Source of the DNA: Flexivirga endophytica
GTDB lineage: Bacteria > Actinomycetota > Actinomycetes > Actinomycetales > Dermatophilaceae
DNA: 64,000 nucleotides
Direction of reading: 5' to 3'
Assembly: GCF_014640635.1 (NCBI RefSeq)
Contig: NZ_BMHI01000002.1
Location: 310,001-374,000 of the forward strand
Each line of letters begins with the position of its first letter. The first letter of the stretch is position 1. Positions 44,228 through 53,257 of this stretch are shown here, piece after piece. Below the pieces are notes generated by a model. The model worked only from the letters and a program-made list of their open reading frames with translations. It made no database searches and had not been told where the DNA came from. The translations under genes and the position numbers were made by a program.

Positions 44228-47200
44228 ATGACGAGGGGCGAGTCGCCGGTGCAGCTGCGCGGCGCTGAATGGGTGCGCCGGGTGGGGCCGGAGCAGCTTG
44301 CCGCACGGCTGGGCGAGCTGACCCTCGCGCGTGCCGAGCTGTATGTCGACTCCGAGCGCGTGCAGTCGATCAACACCGGTGATCAGGGCCGGCTGCTCCT
44401 CGCCACGGTCGAGGGCAACCGCACCCGCCCCTACACCGTGATGATCACCCGCGTGGAGGACCACGACGGGCTGCCCGACTGGCATTCGCGCTGCTCGTGC
44501 CCCGTCGCGACCGAGTGCAAACACGTCGCCGCGACCCTGCTGACCGCGCGTGACCACCTCGGTGGCGCGGTGCAGCAGCTGCCGGCCTGGCGCCGCTTCG
44601 TCCAGGAGCAGCTGGAGGACCCGCCGGTCGACCACGCGGACGACGGCGTCCGGCTCGGGCTGCGCCTCGAAGCCACCAAGGAGTTGCGCGGCCGGCGCCG
44701 GGTGACCCGGCTGGCGATCCGCCCCGCCCACGTCACCAAGACCACCAATTGGTCCAAGACCTCGTCGTGGGACGAGATCGCGCTCAACCGGGTCCGACGG
44801 CGCTTCAACCTCGCGCAGGCAGATGCCGTCTCGGCGCTGCGGGACCTGATCACCGGCCGCACCCACCAGTTCGCCCTGGCGCCGGCACAGCTCTACCTCG
44901 ACGACTGCACCGCCGGGATCTGGTCGGCGCTGCGCGACTGCACTGCGGCGGGTGTCGAGCTGTTGCCGGCATACAACCGCCGTGACGAGGTGCGGCTGCT
45001 GCCCGACCCGCTGCAGGTGTCGGCCGACTTCGGCGAGCAACCCGACGGTTCGCTGCTCGGCAGCGCGGGTGTCGTCGGTCTCGCCGACGTGCCGGGCGAG
45101 ACCGTGGTGCTCGGCGATCCGGGGCACGGCATCGCGGTCGTCGGCCACGACGGCAGCATCACGCTGGCGCAGCTGGAGACGTCGCTGAGCTCGGCGACCA
45201 GAGCGCTGCTGCTGGACGGTCCGCTGGAAGTGCCGGCCGAGGACGCCGAGGAGTTCCGCGACCTCTACTACCCGCGCCTGACCCGCCAGCTGCGCCTGGT
45301 CGCCAGCGACGGTCTGACGGTCCCCGATCCGCTGCGACTCCGCCTCGTGGTCAGCGCGCCCGAGCCGCAGGCGGTCCACATCACCGCGTCGATGCTGTAT
45401 GCCGGCAAGCATCCCAAGCCGGTCGCGCTCGACGTCTACGACCGCACACGAGACCGGGTGGCCGAGCACGAGCTGGTCGGCCGGGTCGATCCGGCGCTGC
45501 GTGAGCTGGGCCTGATGGAGCTGATCGGCGGCCTCGGGTGGTGGCCGGTGTCGGACAGCCTGCTGCGCGGCTGGCCGGCGGTCCGCTTCGTCGAGGGCCT
45601 GGAGGAGCTGTCCGACTCCGACGACCTCGAGGTGGTCGTCGATGGCGAGTTGCCGACGTTCGAGGAGAGCACGGTCGCACCGCAGATCACCATCGGCGCC
45701 ACCGACTCGGACGAGAGCGACTGGCTCGATCTGCACGTGACGGTCACCATCGATGGCGAGGAGGTGTCCTTCGCCGAGCTCTTCGCCGCGCTCGCGCGAG
45801 AGGACGAGGCGATGCTGCTGGCGTCCGGCACGTGGTTCTCGCTCGACCGGCCTGAGCTCTATCAGCTGGAGCGGCTCATCGCCGAGGCCCGGGAGATCTC
45901 CGACAAGGAGCGAGAAGGCCTGGCGATCAACCGTTTTCACGTCGGCCTGTGGGAGGAGCTCGAGCAGCTCGGGGTCGTCGACCAGCAGAGCGAGCGGTGG
46001 ACCCGGCAGCTGGAGCGGGTGCGCGGGCTGGACCGTTTCGCCGCTCCCGCCATACCCGACTCCCTGCACGCGACGCTGCGCTCCTACCAGGTCGAGGGCT
46101 TCACCTGGCTGGCCGCATTGTGGGACTGCGCGCTCGGCGGGGTGTTGGCCGACGACATGGGCCTGGGCAAGACCTTGCAGACCCTCGCCCTGCTCGCCCG
46201 CGCCCGTGAGGAGGGTGAGCTCGACGTGCCGGTGCTCGTCGTCGCGCCCAGCTCGGTGGTCGGCACCTGGGTCGGTGAAGCCGCGCGCTTCACGCCGGAC
46301 CTGCGGGTGGTCGCACTGTCCGAGACGAGCAAACGCCGTGGCACGACCGTGGCCGAGGCCATCGGTGACGCGCAGGTCGTCGTCACGTCATACGCGGTGC
46401 TGCGATTGGACGCCGAGCAGTTCGCCGCAACCTCCTGGAACGGCCTGGTGCTCGACGAGGCCCAGTCGGTCAAGAACCACACGTCCAAGACCTTCCAGGC
46501 CGCCAAACGCATCGGCGCACCGTTCACGCTCGCGGTCACCGGCACGCCGCTGGAGAACTCACTGATGGACCTGTGGTCGATGCTGGCGCTCGCCGCTCCG
46601 GGCCTCTATCCGCGGCCGGACGCCTTCAAGCAGCGCTACCGCAAGCCGATCGAGCGCGGCGAGGCTCCCGAGCTGCTCGACCAGTTGCGCCGCCGGATCC
46701 GCCCGCTGATGCTGCGACGCACCAAGGAGCAGGTGGCGAGCGACCTGCCGCCCAAGCAGGTGCAGGTGCAGGCGGTCGAGCTGAGCGCCAAGCACCGGCA
46801 GACCTACGACCGGCACCTGCAGCGCGAGCGGCAGCGGGTGCTCGGGCTGCTGGACGACCCGGACGGCAACCGTGTCGCGATCCTGGCCGCGCTCACCACG
46901 CTGCGGCAGCTCGCGCTCGACCCGCGGTTGGTCGATGACACGGCCGCTCGTGCCGACGACTCGGCGAAGATCACCCTGCTCGTCGAGCAGATCGCCGAGC
47001 TCGCGGCCGAGGGCCACCGGGCGCTGGTCTTCAGCCAGTTCACCTCGTTCCTGCAGCTCGCGCGCGATGCTCTCGCCAAGGCGGGCCTGTCCAGCTCCTA
47101 CCTCGACGGCCGGACCCGCAACCGGCAGAAGGTCATCGATGGGTTCAAGGCCGGCGACGACCCGGCGTTCCTGATCTCGCTCAAGGCCGGTGGCGTGGGG

Positions 47201-47464
47201 CTCACCCTCACCGAGGCCGACTACGTCTTCGTGCTCGACCCGTGGTGGAACCCCGCGACGGAGGCGCAGGCGATCGACCGCGCGCACCGCATCGGGCAGG
47301 ACAAGCCGGTGATGGTCTATCGACTGGTCAGCGCCGGCACCATCGAGGAGAAGGTCGTGGCCCTGCAGGAGCGCAAGCGCGAGCTCTTCGAGAAGGTCGT
47401 CGACGGTGACGGCGGTGCCGGCGGCGCGATCACGCCGGACGACATCCGCGCTTTGTTGGAGTGA
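44228..47464 (+). CDS. SWI2/SNF2-type DEAD/DEAH ATPase with N-terminal SWIM zinc finger
   Basis: This 1078-residue protein has an N-terminal SWIM finger (CSCPVATECKHVAATLL, CxCx-CxH) near residue 95 and a long middle region of SNF2-associated type. A Snf2 helicase core follows: Walker A DDMGLGKTLQTLALL, box LVLDEAQSVKN (DEAQ), TGTPLENSLMDLWS, LMLRRTKEQV, LVFSQFTSFLQLA, and final motif WWNPATEAQAIDRAHRIGQ. It is an ATP-driven DNA or protein-DNA remodelling translocase, related to bacterial RapA/HepA-like proteins. GGGAG precedes ATG 44228; the frame is open much further upstream without domain content. Confidence 0.9.
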   Translation: MTRGESPVQLRGAEWVRRVGPEQLAARLGELTLARAELYVDSERVQSINTGDQGRLLLATVEGNRTRPYTVMITRVEDHDGLPDWHSRCSCPVATECKHVAATLLTARDHLGGAVQQLPAWRRFVQEQLEDPPVDHADDGVRLGLRLEATKELRGRRRVTRLAIRPAHVTKTTNWSKTSSWDEIALNRVRRRFNLAQADAVSALRDLITGRTHQFALAPAQLYLDDCTAGIWSALRDCTAAGVELLPAYNRRDEVRLLPDPLQVSADFGEQPDGSLLGSAGVVGLADVPGETVVLGDPGHGIAVVGHDGSITLAQLETSLSSATRALLLDGPLEVPAEDAEEFRDLYYPRLTRQLRLVASDGLTVPDPLRLRLVVSAPEPQAVHITASMLYAGKHPKPVALDVYDRTRDRVAEHELVGRVDPALRELGLMELIGGLGWWPVSDSLLRGWPAVRFVEGLEELSDSDDLEVVVDGELPTFEESTVAPQITIGATDSDESDWLDLHVTVTIDGEEVSFAELFAALAREDEAMLLASGTWFSLDRPELYQLERLIAEAREISDKEREGLAINRFHVGLWEELEQLGVVDQQSERWTRQLERVRGLDRFAAPAIPDSLHATLRSYQVEGFTWLAALWDCALGGVLADDMGLGKTLQTLALLARAREEGELDVPVLVVAPSSVVGTWVGEAARFTPDLRVVALSETSKRRGTTVAEAIGDAQVVVTSYAVLRLDAEQFAATSWNGLVLDEAQSVKNHTSKTFQAAKRIGAPFTLAVTGTPLENSLMDLWSMLALAAPGLYPRPDAFKQRYRKPIERGEAPELLDQLRRRIRPLMLRRTKEQVASDLPPKQVQVQAVELSAKHRQTYDRHLQRERQRVLGLLDDPDGNRVAILAALTTLRQLALDPRLVDDTAARADDSAKITLLVEQIAELAAEGHRALVFSQFTSFLQLARDALAKAGLSSSYLDGRTRNRQKVIDGFKAGDDPAFLISLKAGGVGLTLTEADYVFVLDPWWNPATEAQAIDRAHRIGQDKPVMVYRLVSAGTIEEKVVALQERKRELFEKVVDGDGGAGGAITPDDIRALLE

Positions 47465-47503
47465 TCCACCTACCGGCCGGTAGCCATGTCTAGGGTGACA
47501 GGT

Positions 47504-48391
47504 ATGCGAATCCATTCCTCCCCGCTGACCAGACGGCCAACCCGGTCGTATGCCGCCGCCCGCTGCCTCGTCACCGGCGGTTGCTCCGGACTCGGTCAGG
47601 CGTTGGTCAAACTCCTGGTCGCCGACGGTGCCCGGGTCCTGGTCGGCGACGTGCACGAGGTCGCACCGGAAGGCTCGCTGCCGTCCGGTGTCGACTACGT
47701 GAAGCTCGATGTGTCCCGTGACGAGGACTGGGCGGGCGCCCGCAACTGGGTCGAGCAGACGTATGGCGGACTCGACCTGCTGGTCAACAACGCCGGCATC
47801 GCCGCCGGAGGGCGCATCGATGTCGCGGACATGGACGAATGGCGCCGCATCACCGACATCAACCTGCTCGGTGTCGCACGCGGCTGCCACACCTTCGTGC
47901 CGATGATGAAGCAGCAAGGGAGCGGCCAGATCGTCAACACTGCATCACTCGCCGGACTGGTCCATGCGCCGGCGATGGCGTCATACAACGCGGTGAAGGC
48001 GGGCGTGGTCGCGATCAGCGAGACGCTGAAGTCGGAGCTTGCGCCATACAACATCTCGGTGTCGGTCATCTGCCCGTCGTTCTTCCGCACCAACCTGGCG
48101 TCGTCGTTCGGTGGCAAGGACGTCGACATGGAGGCCAGTGGTGTCGACATGATCAACAAGGCGCCGCGATCGGCGGATCAGGTTGCCGCCGTTGCGTTTG
48201 CCGGTATGAAGGCGGGCAAGCACATCATCCTGACCGATCGTGACGGGCACATCGCGTATGCCGCCAAGCGCTACGCGCGCCCCGTCTACGATCGAGCCAT
48301 GAAGGCGGCGGGCAAGCAGGTCGGCACCGGCAGGACGCCGACACCGAAGATCGTCGAGAAGCTGCAGGCACTCGGCGCGAAGAAGAAATGA
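47504..48391 (+). CDS. SDR family NAD(P)-dependent oxidoreductase
   Basis: This 295-residue short-chain dehydrogenase has the cofactor motif CLVTGGCSGLGQALVKLL, NNAG in LDLLVNNAGIAAGG, catalytic Ser in VNTASLAGLV and YxxxK in ASYNAVKAGVV. The complete triad suggests an active oxidoreductase. The substrate is unknown. ATG 47504 is chosen; ATG 47486 is a six-codon longer choice. Its stop overlaps the ATG of the next gene. Confidence 0.88.
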   Translation: MRIHSSPLTRRPTRSYAAARCLVTGGCSGLGQALVKLLVADGARVLVGDVHEVAPEGSLPSGVDYVKLDVSRDEDWAGARNWVEQTYGGLDLLVNNAGIAAGGRIDVADMDEWRRITDINLLGVARGCHTFVPMMKQQGSGQIVNTASLAGLVHAPAMASYNAVKAGVVAISETLKSELAPYNISVSVICPSFFRTNLASSFGGKDVDMEASGVDMINKAPRSADQVAAVAFAGMKAGKHIILTDRDGHIAYAAKRYARPVYDRAMKAAGKQVGTGRTPTPKIVEKLQALGAKKK

Positions 48392-49062
48392 GCATCGATA
48401 TGGGTTCGATCGCCATCATTGGCGGACACGGCAAGATCGCTCTGCTGCTCGCGAAACAGCTTGCCGCGCAAGGACATCAGGTCCGATCACTCTTCCGCAA
48501 CGAGGACCACGCACCCGAGGTCGCCGCCACCGGGGCGACACCGATCGTCGCAGACGTCGAGCAACTCGACGTCCCAGCACTCTCGGAGCTGCTCAAGGGC
48601 GTCGACACGGTCGTCTGGTCCGCGGGTGCCGGCGGCGGGAACCCGGCACGCACCTACTCCGTCGACCGGGATGCCGCGATCCGCAGCATGAACGCGACCG
48701 CTGAGCTCGGCATCGAGCGCTACATCATGGTCTCCTACTTCGGTGCATCCACGGATCACGGTGTGCCCGAAGACAACTCGTTCTTCGCATATGCCGAGGC
48801 GAAGGCGGCCGCCGACCAATACCTGCGCGGCACCGGCCTGAAGTGGACCATCGCCGCGCCGAGCAGCCTGACCGATGGCGAGCCGACCGGCCGCATCGAG
48901 ATCAGGGGGCCGCAGGGCGACGACCTGGAGTCGGCATCCGTCTCACGTGCGGACGTGGCTGCCGTCGTCGCAGCGCTCATCCCGGCCGACAACACGATCG
49001 GTGCGATGGTGCAGTTCAACAACGGCGAGACCCCGATAGCCGACGCCGTCGCCGAGGTGTAG
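48388..49062 (+). CDS. NAD(P)-binding (atypical SDR, NmrA/YwnB-like) protein
   Basis: This 224-residue protein has the Rossmann motif IAIIGGHGKIALLLAKQL at the N-terminus, VVWSAGAGGGNPARTYSVDRDAAIRS and RYIMVSYFGAS. The usual YxxxK appears as AYAEAKAAAD. It resembles the SDR_a5-like NAD(P)-binding proteins. It is translationally coupled to the preceding SDR gene (ATGA). Its stop codon lies within a hairpin shared with the convergent gene. Confidence 0.82.
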   Translation: MSIDMGSIAIIGGHGKIALLLAKQLAAQGHQVRSLFRNEDHAPEVAATGATPIVADVEQLDVPALSELLKGVDTVVWSAGAGGGNPARTYSVDRDAAIRSMNATAELGIERYIMVSYFGASTDHGVPEDNSFFAYAEAKAAADQYLRGTGLKWTIAAPSSLTDGEPTGRIEIRGPQGDDLESASVSRADVAAVVAALIPADNTIGAMVQFNNGETPIADAVAEV

Positions 49063-49076
49063 CCGGGCTACACCTC
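49054..49076. terminator. Hairpin spanning two convergent stop codons, possible bidirectional terminator
   Basis: GAGGTGTAGC (49054-49063) and GCTACACCTC (49067-49076) form a perfect 10-bp stem with a CGG loop. The stop codon of the plus gene (TAG 49060-49062) lies in one arm and that of the minus gene in the other. No T-run follows on either side, so termination efficiency is uncertain. Confidence 0.5.
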
Positions 49077-49964
49077 GAAGTACGCGCCGGCCTTGATGTC
49101 CTCCAGCAGTGTCGGGCCGGTGGGTTCCCAGCCCAGCAGTGCCCGGGTCTTGTCGGACGAGGTGGCCCCCTCCATCCCGAAGAATCGGCCGATGAAGCCG
49201 AAGTGTGAGATCGCGTGGTCCGGATCGATCGAGACCACAGGCAGATCCAGGCCCGTCCCGATGGCTTCAGCGATGGCTTTCGTGTCGACCCCGATCTCGG
49301 CGACTGCGTGCAGCCGCGCTCCTGCCGGTGCTCGTTCCAGCCCGAGTCGCACCAAGCGTGCGGCATCTCGCACGTGCACTGCGGCCCACCTGTTGGTGCC
49401 GTCGCCCACATAGCCGGACACGCCGGTCTTGCGGGCGGCCGCGACGATATAGGAGATGAAGCCGTGGTCGCCGGTGCCGTGCACGGTCGGTGCGAAGCGA
49501 GCCGCAACCGCCTTCACTCCGTGATCGACGAAGTCGAAGGCGCGGTTCTCGGCGCCGCCGCGCATCGAGTCGGGCCCGATGTGCGGGCTGGCGTCGTCCT
49601 CGGTGGCTGGACGGCCTTGCACCAGGCCGGCGACGCCCGACGCGAAGACGAAGGCACGGTCGCTGCCCGACAGTGCCTCGCCGATGGTCTCCACCGCGGA
49701 GCGCTCAGCGGCAGCGGAGGCCGCAGGGTTGGCCCAATCATGTTTGTTGGCAAGGTGAATGACGCCCTCGGCTGCGTCCGCGCCCTTGCGGATGGAGTCC
49801 AGGTCGTCGAGGTCGCCGCGCAATACCGTCACGCCCTTGGCTTCGAGTCGTGCGGCGGAAGTGTCGGAACCCGCCAGACCGGTCACGTCATGTCCGGCGT
49901 CCAGCAGATCGTCGACGGTTGCGGAGCCGATCCAGCCGGATGCCCCGGTGACGAATACGCGCAT
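49068..49964 (-). CDS. SDR family oxidoreductase (extended/epimerase type)
   Basis: This 298-residue extended SDR has MRVFVTGASGWIGSATVDDLLDAGHDVTGL as cofactor motif and GVIHLANKHDW. It also has RFAPTVHGTGDHGFISYIV and NRWAAVHVRDAARLVRLGLERAPAG, the pattern of NAD-dependent epimerase/dehydratase-like proteins regulated by TetR genes. The usual YxxxK is not evident (ENRAFD lies at the expected position), so catalysis is uncertain. It is divergent from a TetR gene with two operator-like repeats between them. Confidence 0.85.
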   Translation of the reverse strand: MRVFVTGASGWIGSATVDDLLDAGHDVTGLAGSDTSAARLEAKGVTVLRGDLDDLDSIRKGADAAEGVIHLANKHDWANPAASAAAERSAVETIGEALSGSDRAFVFASGVAGLVQGRPATEDDASPHIGPDSMRGGAENRAFDFVDHGVKAVAARFAPTVHGTGDHGFISYIVAAARKTGVSGYVGDGTNRWAAVHVRDAARLVRLGLERAPAGARLHAVAEIGVDTKAIAEAIGTGLDLPVVSIDPDHAISHFGFIGRFFGMEGATSSDKTRALLGWEPTGPTLLEDIKAGAYFEV

Positions 49965-50009
49965 GGGTGGGTCCTCCCTGAGGATGAGCGACTCGCCGAG
50001 CCGGCGAGT

Positions 50010-50063
50010 GATGTCATTAACTGACATCACCAACTGTACACCTGGGTGTCAGTGACTGTCATC
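50010..50063. promoter_or_regulatory. Twin TetR-type operators between divergent genes
   Basis: GATGTCATTAACTGACATC (50010-50028) is a perfect palindrome with 7-bp arms around TTAAC. A second, imperfect copy (50045-50063) has GGTGTCA and TGTCATC-type arms around the same spacing, 35 bases downstream. They lie between the SDR gene and the TetR gene, the second only 16 bases before the TetR start. They are likely sites for autorepression and control of the SDR gene. Confidence 0.65.
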
Positions 50064-50078
50064 AGTAAGATCGCACGT

Positions 50079-50645
50079 ATGGCGAGATGGCAACCCGGAG
50101 CACGAGAGCGACTGCAGGCGACCGCCCTGCAGTTGTTCGCCGATCACGGTTTCGAGCAGACCACCGTCGCGCAGATCGCACATGCCGCCGAGTTGACCGA
50201 GCGCACCTTCTTCCGGCACTTCGCCGACAAGCGCGAGGTGCTCTTCGCCGGACAGGAGGACTTCCTGGATCTGTTCACCGATCCGATCGACGAGGCGCCG
50301 GCAGGCACTCCGGCATACGAGCTCATCCGGCGATCGCTGGACGGAGCCGGTGGGTTCTTCCCGGACGAGCGCCGCCCGTTCGCTCGGGTGCGGGCGTCGA
50401 TCATCGGCACCGAGCCGGCGCTCCAGGAGCGGGAGCTGGCCAAGCTCGCGGCGCTGAAGGTACGTCTCGGGGAGCTGTTCCGCGAGCGGGCGATCGAGGA
50501 GCCGGCTGCAACCCTCGCGGCCGAGGCCGGCGTGACGATCTTCCACCTGTCGTTCCAGCAGTGGATCGCCGAAGGTGAGCAGCGCAGCATGTCCGAGATC
50601 GCGCGAGAGCGGCTCGACGCGATGGCCGCGCTCGTCTCCGCCTGA
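50079..50645 (+). CDS. TetR/AcrR family transcriptional regulator
   Basis: This 188-residue protein has a TetR helix-turn-helix (RLQATALQLFADHGFEQTTVAQIAHAAELTERTFFRHFADKREVLF) at the N-terminus. A variable helical ligand domain resembling the TetR C-terminal domain of actinobacterial MftR-like proteins follows. It is divergent from the SDR gene at 49068-49964, with two palindromes between. It probably represses that gene and itself. The inducer is unknown. Confidence 0.88.
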   Translation: MARWQPGARERLQATALQLFADHGFEQTTVAQIAHAAELTERTFFRHFADKREVLFAGQEDFLDLFTDPIDEAPAGTPAYELIRRSLDGAGGFFPDERRPFARVRASIIGTEPALQERELAKLAALKVRLGELFRERAIEEPAATLAAEAGVTIFHLSFQQWIAEGEQRSMSEIARERLDAMAALVSA

Positions 50646-51002
50646 TCAGTTCGGCGCGCCGGGCGCTTGCTGACCGCTGCCCTGACCGCTGCCCTTACCA
50701 GGGGGAGCCATGCCGCCTTGTTGCTGCTGCGTCCCGTTCCCACCGTCCGTGTTTCCGGGGGCCTCGAAACTGCGGGCGTTGCCGATGCCGCCACCGCCCA
50801 TGCGTCCACCCACGCCGCCGCCGGAGCCGCTGGCGACTGTCGCGGAGGCGGTGATCGCGCCGGCCGAGGAGAGCCCGATCGCGAGCGCGGCCACCACAGC
50901 CGTCTTCTTCCCGGACCAGCGTGGTTGCCGTAACACCGGTGCGGTTGCGTCGCCGGCGTCGCCGTCGGCCGGCATGGGCTGATCGGGGTGCTCCTGCGTC
51001 AT
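50646..51002 (-). CDS. Small Gly-rich membrane-anchored or secreted protein
   Basis: This 118-residue protein has a polar N-terminus of about 30 residues (MTQEHPDQPMPADGD...) and one hydrophobic stretch (KKTAVVAALAIGLSSAGAITASATVA). The outside tail is rich in Gly, Gln, Pro and Asn (GGGVGGRMGGGGIGNARSF ... QGSGQQAPGAPN). It starts at ATG 51002, divergent from the GT39 gene, which also has Gly-rich GGMGG regions. No known domain. It may be a substrate or partner of the glycosyltransferases; this is inference from position. Confidence 0.6.
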   Translation of the reverse strand: MTQEHPDQPMPADGDAGDATAPVLRQPRWSGKKTAVVAALAIGLSSAGAITASATVASGSGGGVGGRMGGGGIGNARSFEAPGNTDGGNGTQQQQGGMAPPGKGSGQGSGQQAPGAPN

Positions 51003-51152
51003 ACTGCGTCCTTCCCTGTGAAGTCTGAGATCCGTTGTCGCAGAGAACGATTCCGATGATGGCTGTGGGCTGTCTTTGAGTCCAGGCTGGGACACCTGGC
51101 AAGTCTGCGTACTTCCTGAACGCTCACGGGCCGCCCAGGTGACGCCCACAGC

Positions 51153-53243
51153 ATGGCCATAAGCACGATCGCCACGGTTCATCTCATGGATTCAGCGACC
51201 GCACACTTGCGGACCTCAGATCAGGCTGTCCGCAGGGAAGGCCCGGGCGATGCCATGCGCTCGGGTGCGTCTGCGGGCCATGGCCGGCTCACTCGTCTGT
51301 GGCGCGGCCACCCGGACGACCCGTCCTGGGCGAGGCCCTCGATGTGCGGGGTCCTCGCCGCGACGGCGGTGATCTACTTCTACAACCTCACGGCCAGCGG
51401 TTGGGCGAATTCCTTCTATTCCGCTGCGGCACAAGCGGGTTCGGTGAACTGGGAGGCGTTCTTCTTCGGCTCGTCCGACGCCGCCAACTCGATCACCGTC
51501 GACAAGCCCCCGGCAGCACTGTGGGTGATGGCCCTGTCGGTCCGGGCGTTCGGACTCAACTCCTTCGCGATCCTGCTGCCGGAAGTGCTGATGGGCCTCG
51601 CAACCGTCGGGATCGTCTACTCGATGGTCCGCCGCCACTTCGGCGCAGCGGCCGGTCTCCTGTCGGGCGCGGTGCTCGCGCTGACTCCGGTGGCAGCGTT
51701 GATGTTCCGCTTCAACAACCCGGACGCGCTGCTCGTGCTGCTGATGACGCTCGGAGCCTGGGGGACGATGCGGGCAGTCGAGAAGGGCTCGATCAAGTGG
51801 ATGGCGCTGGTGGGCATCTTCCTCGGCTTCGGGTTCTTGACCAAGACGTTCCAGGTCTTCCTCGTCATCCCCTTCGTCGGGATCGCCTATCTCGTCGCGG
51901 CCCGGACGACGCTGAAGCGTCGGCTGCTCGGGCTGGGCGTAGGCCTCGGCGCGATGATTCTCGCGGGTGGCTGGTGGGTGCTCATCGTGCAGCTCGTGCC
52001 GGCCAGTGCTCGGCCGTACATCGGTGGGAGTCAGGACAATTCGTTCTGGAACCTCACATTCGGTTACAACGGCTTCGGCCGGCTGAGCGGCAACGAGACC
52101 GGCTCAGTCGGCGGCGGCGGTGGACCTGGTGGTGGAAGCGGCGGCGGTATGTGGGGCGTCACCGGCATCACCCGCATGTTCGGATCCGAGGTCGGCAGTC
52201 AGGTCTCCTGGTTGCTGCCCAGTGCACTGATCCTGCTCGGTGCCGGGATCGCGTTCCGCGGCAGGAGTCCTCGCACCGACCTGCGTCGAGCGGCATACCT
52301 CGTCTGGGGTGGCTGGCTGCTCGTGACCGCCCTGACGTTCTCCTTCATGGCCGGCATCTTCCACCAGTACTACACGGTGGCCCTCGCGCCCGCGATCGCC
52401 GCGGTCGTCGGCATGGGTGCCACGGAGGCCTGGGAGCGCCGGCACCACGCCGTCGGCTCGATCACCCTGTCCGTCGCGACGGCGGCAGCCGCGACCTGGT
52501 CTTTCATCCTGCTCACCCGGGTGACTGCGTACGGTGACTGGCTGCGGGCCTCCGTCCTGGCGATCGGTATGGCGGCGGCGTTCCTCCTCCTCGCCCTGAA
52601 CTGGTTGCACCACAAGGCGATTCCGCTGGTGCTGGCCGGCGCCATCGCAGCAGGACTGGCCGGGCCGGCGGCATACACCTGGAGCACGGTGAACTCCACG
52701 CACACCGGATCCATCCCCGCCGCCGGACCCGGCGGGATGGGTGGCATGGGCGGCGGTGGTGGCGCTCCCGGCGGCGGTCGAGGCAACGTTCCGGCTGTAC
52801 GCGACGGAGCAGCACCGGGGGGTGCCACGCGTGGTGCGGGCGGCGGTATGGGTGGTCTCCTCGACGCGAGCACACCGAGCACTGCGGTCGTCAGCGCGCT
52901 GGAATCCGGCGCCGGTGACTACACCTGGGTCGCTGCGGCGATCGGCAGCAACAACGCGGCCGGCCTGCAGCTGGCGACCGGCAAACCGGTGATGGCGGTC
53001 GGAGGTTTCAACGGCAGCGACCCGTCGCCGACCCTCGCGCAGTTTCAGAGCTATGTGAAGGCGGGCAAGATCCACTACTTCGTCGCAGGCGGGGTTGGTG
53101 GCGGCGGTGGCCGGTCGAGCGGCTCCGGCTCGCAGATCTCCTCGTGGGTGACCGCGCACTACAAGAAGGTGACGATCGGGGGATCGACCTTCTATGACCT
53201 CACCCAGCCGACCAGCTCCTCGAGCTCGTCATCGGCCAGCTGA
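51153..53243 (+). CDS. Glycosyltransferase family 39 (ArnT/PMT-like) membrane protein
   Basis: This protein of up to 696 residues has a GT39/ArnT-like membrane core. YNLTASGWANSFYSAAAQAGSVNWEAFFFGSSDAANSITVDKPPAALWVMALSVRAFG is the typical first loop with the conserved acidic site. About 11-12 helices follow, then a C-terminal soluble domain of about 170 residues with Gly-rich stretches (GGMGGMGGGGGAPGGGRG, GGVGGGGG) and a Ser-rich tail. Such enzymes use polyprenyl-phosphate sugars on the outer face of the membrane. The start is uncertain (ATG 51153, 51186 or 51255). The next gene makes a likely polyprenyl-phosphate sugar donor. Confidence 0.88.
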   Translation: MAISTIATVHLMDSATAHLRTSDQAVRREGPGDAMRSGASAGHGRLTRLWRGHPDDPSWARPSMCGVLAATAVIYFYNLTASGWANSFYSAAAQAGSVNWEAFFFGSSDAANSITVDKPPAALWVMALSVRAFGLNSFAILLPEVLMGLATVGIVYSMVRRHFGAAAGLLSGAVLALTPVAALMFRFNNPDALLVLLMTLGAWGTMRAVEKGSIKWMALVGIFLGFGFLTKTFQVFLVIPFVGIAYLVAARTTLKRRLLGLGVGLGAMILAGGWWVLIVQLVPASARPYIGGSQDNSFWNLTFGYNGFGRLSGNETGSVGGGGGPGGGSGGGMWGVTGITRMFGSEVGSQVSWLLPSALILLGAGIAFRGRSPRTDLRRAAYLVWGGWLLVTALTFSFMAGIFHQYYTVALAPAIAAVVGMGATEAWERRHHAVGSITLSVATAAAATWSFILLTRVTAYGDWLRASVLAIGMAAAFLLLALNWLHHKAIPLVLAGAIAAGLAGPAAYTWSTVNSTHTGSIPAAGPGGMGGMGGGGGAPGGGRGNVPAVRDGAAPGGATRGAGGGMGGLLDASTPSTAVVSALESGAGDYTWVAAAIGSNNAAGLQLATGKPVMAVGGFNGSDPSPTLAQFQSYVKAGKIHYFVAGGVGGGGGRSSGSGSQISSWVTAHYKKVTIGGSTFYDLTQPTSSSSSSSAS

Positions 53244-53257
53244 CACGGAGCCGAGCA

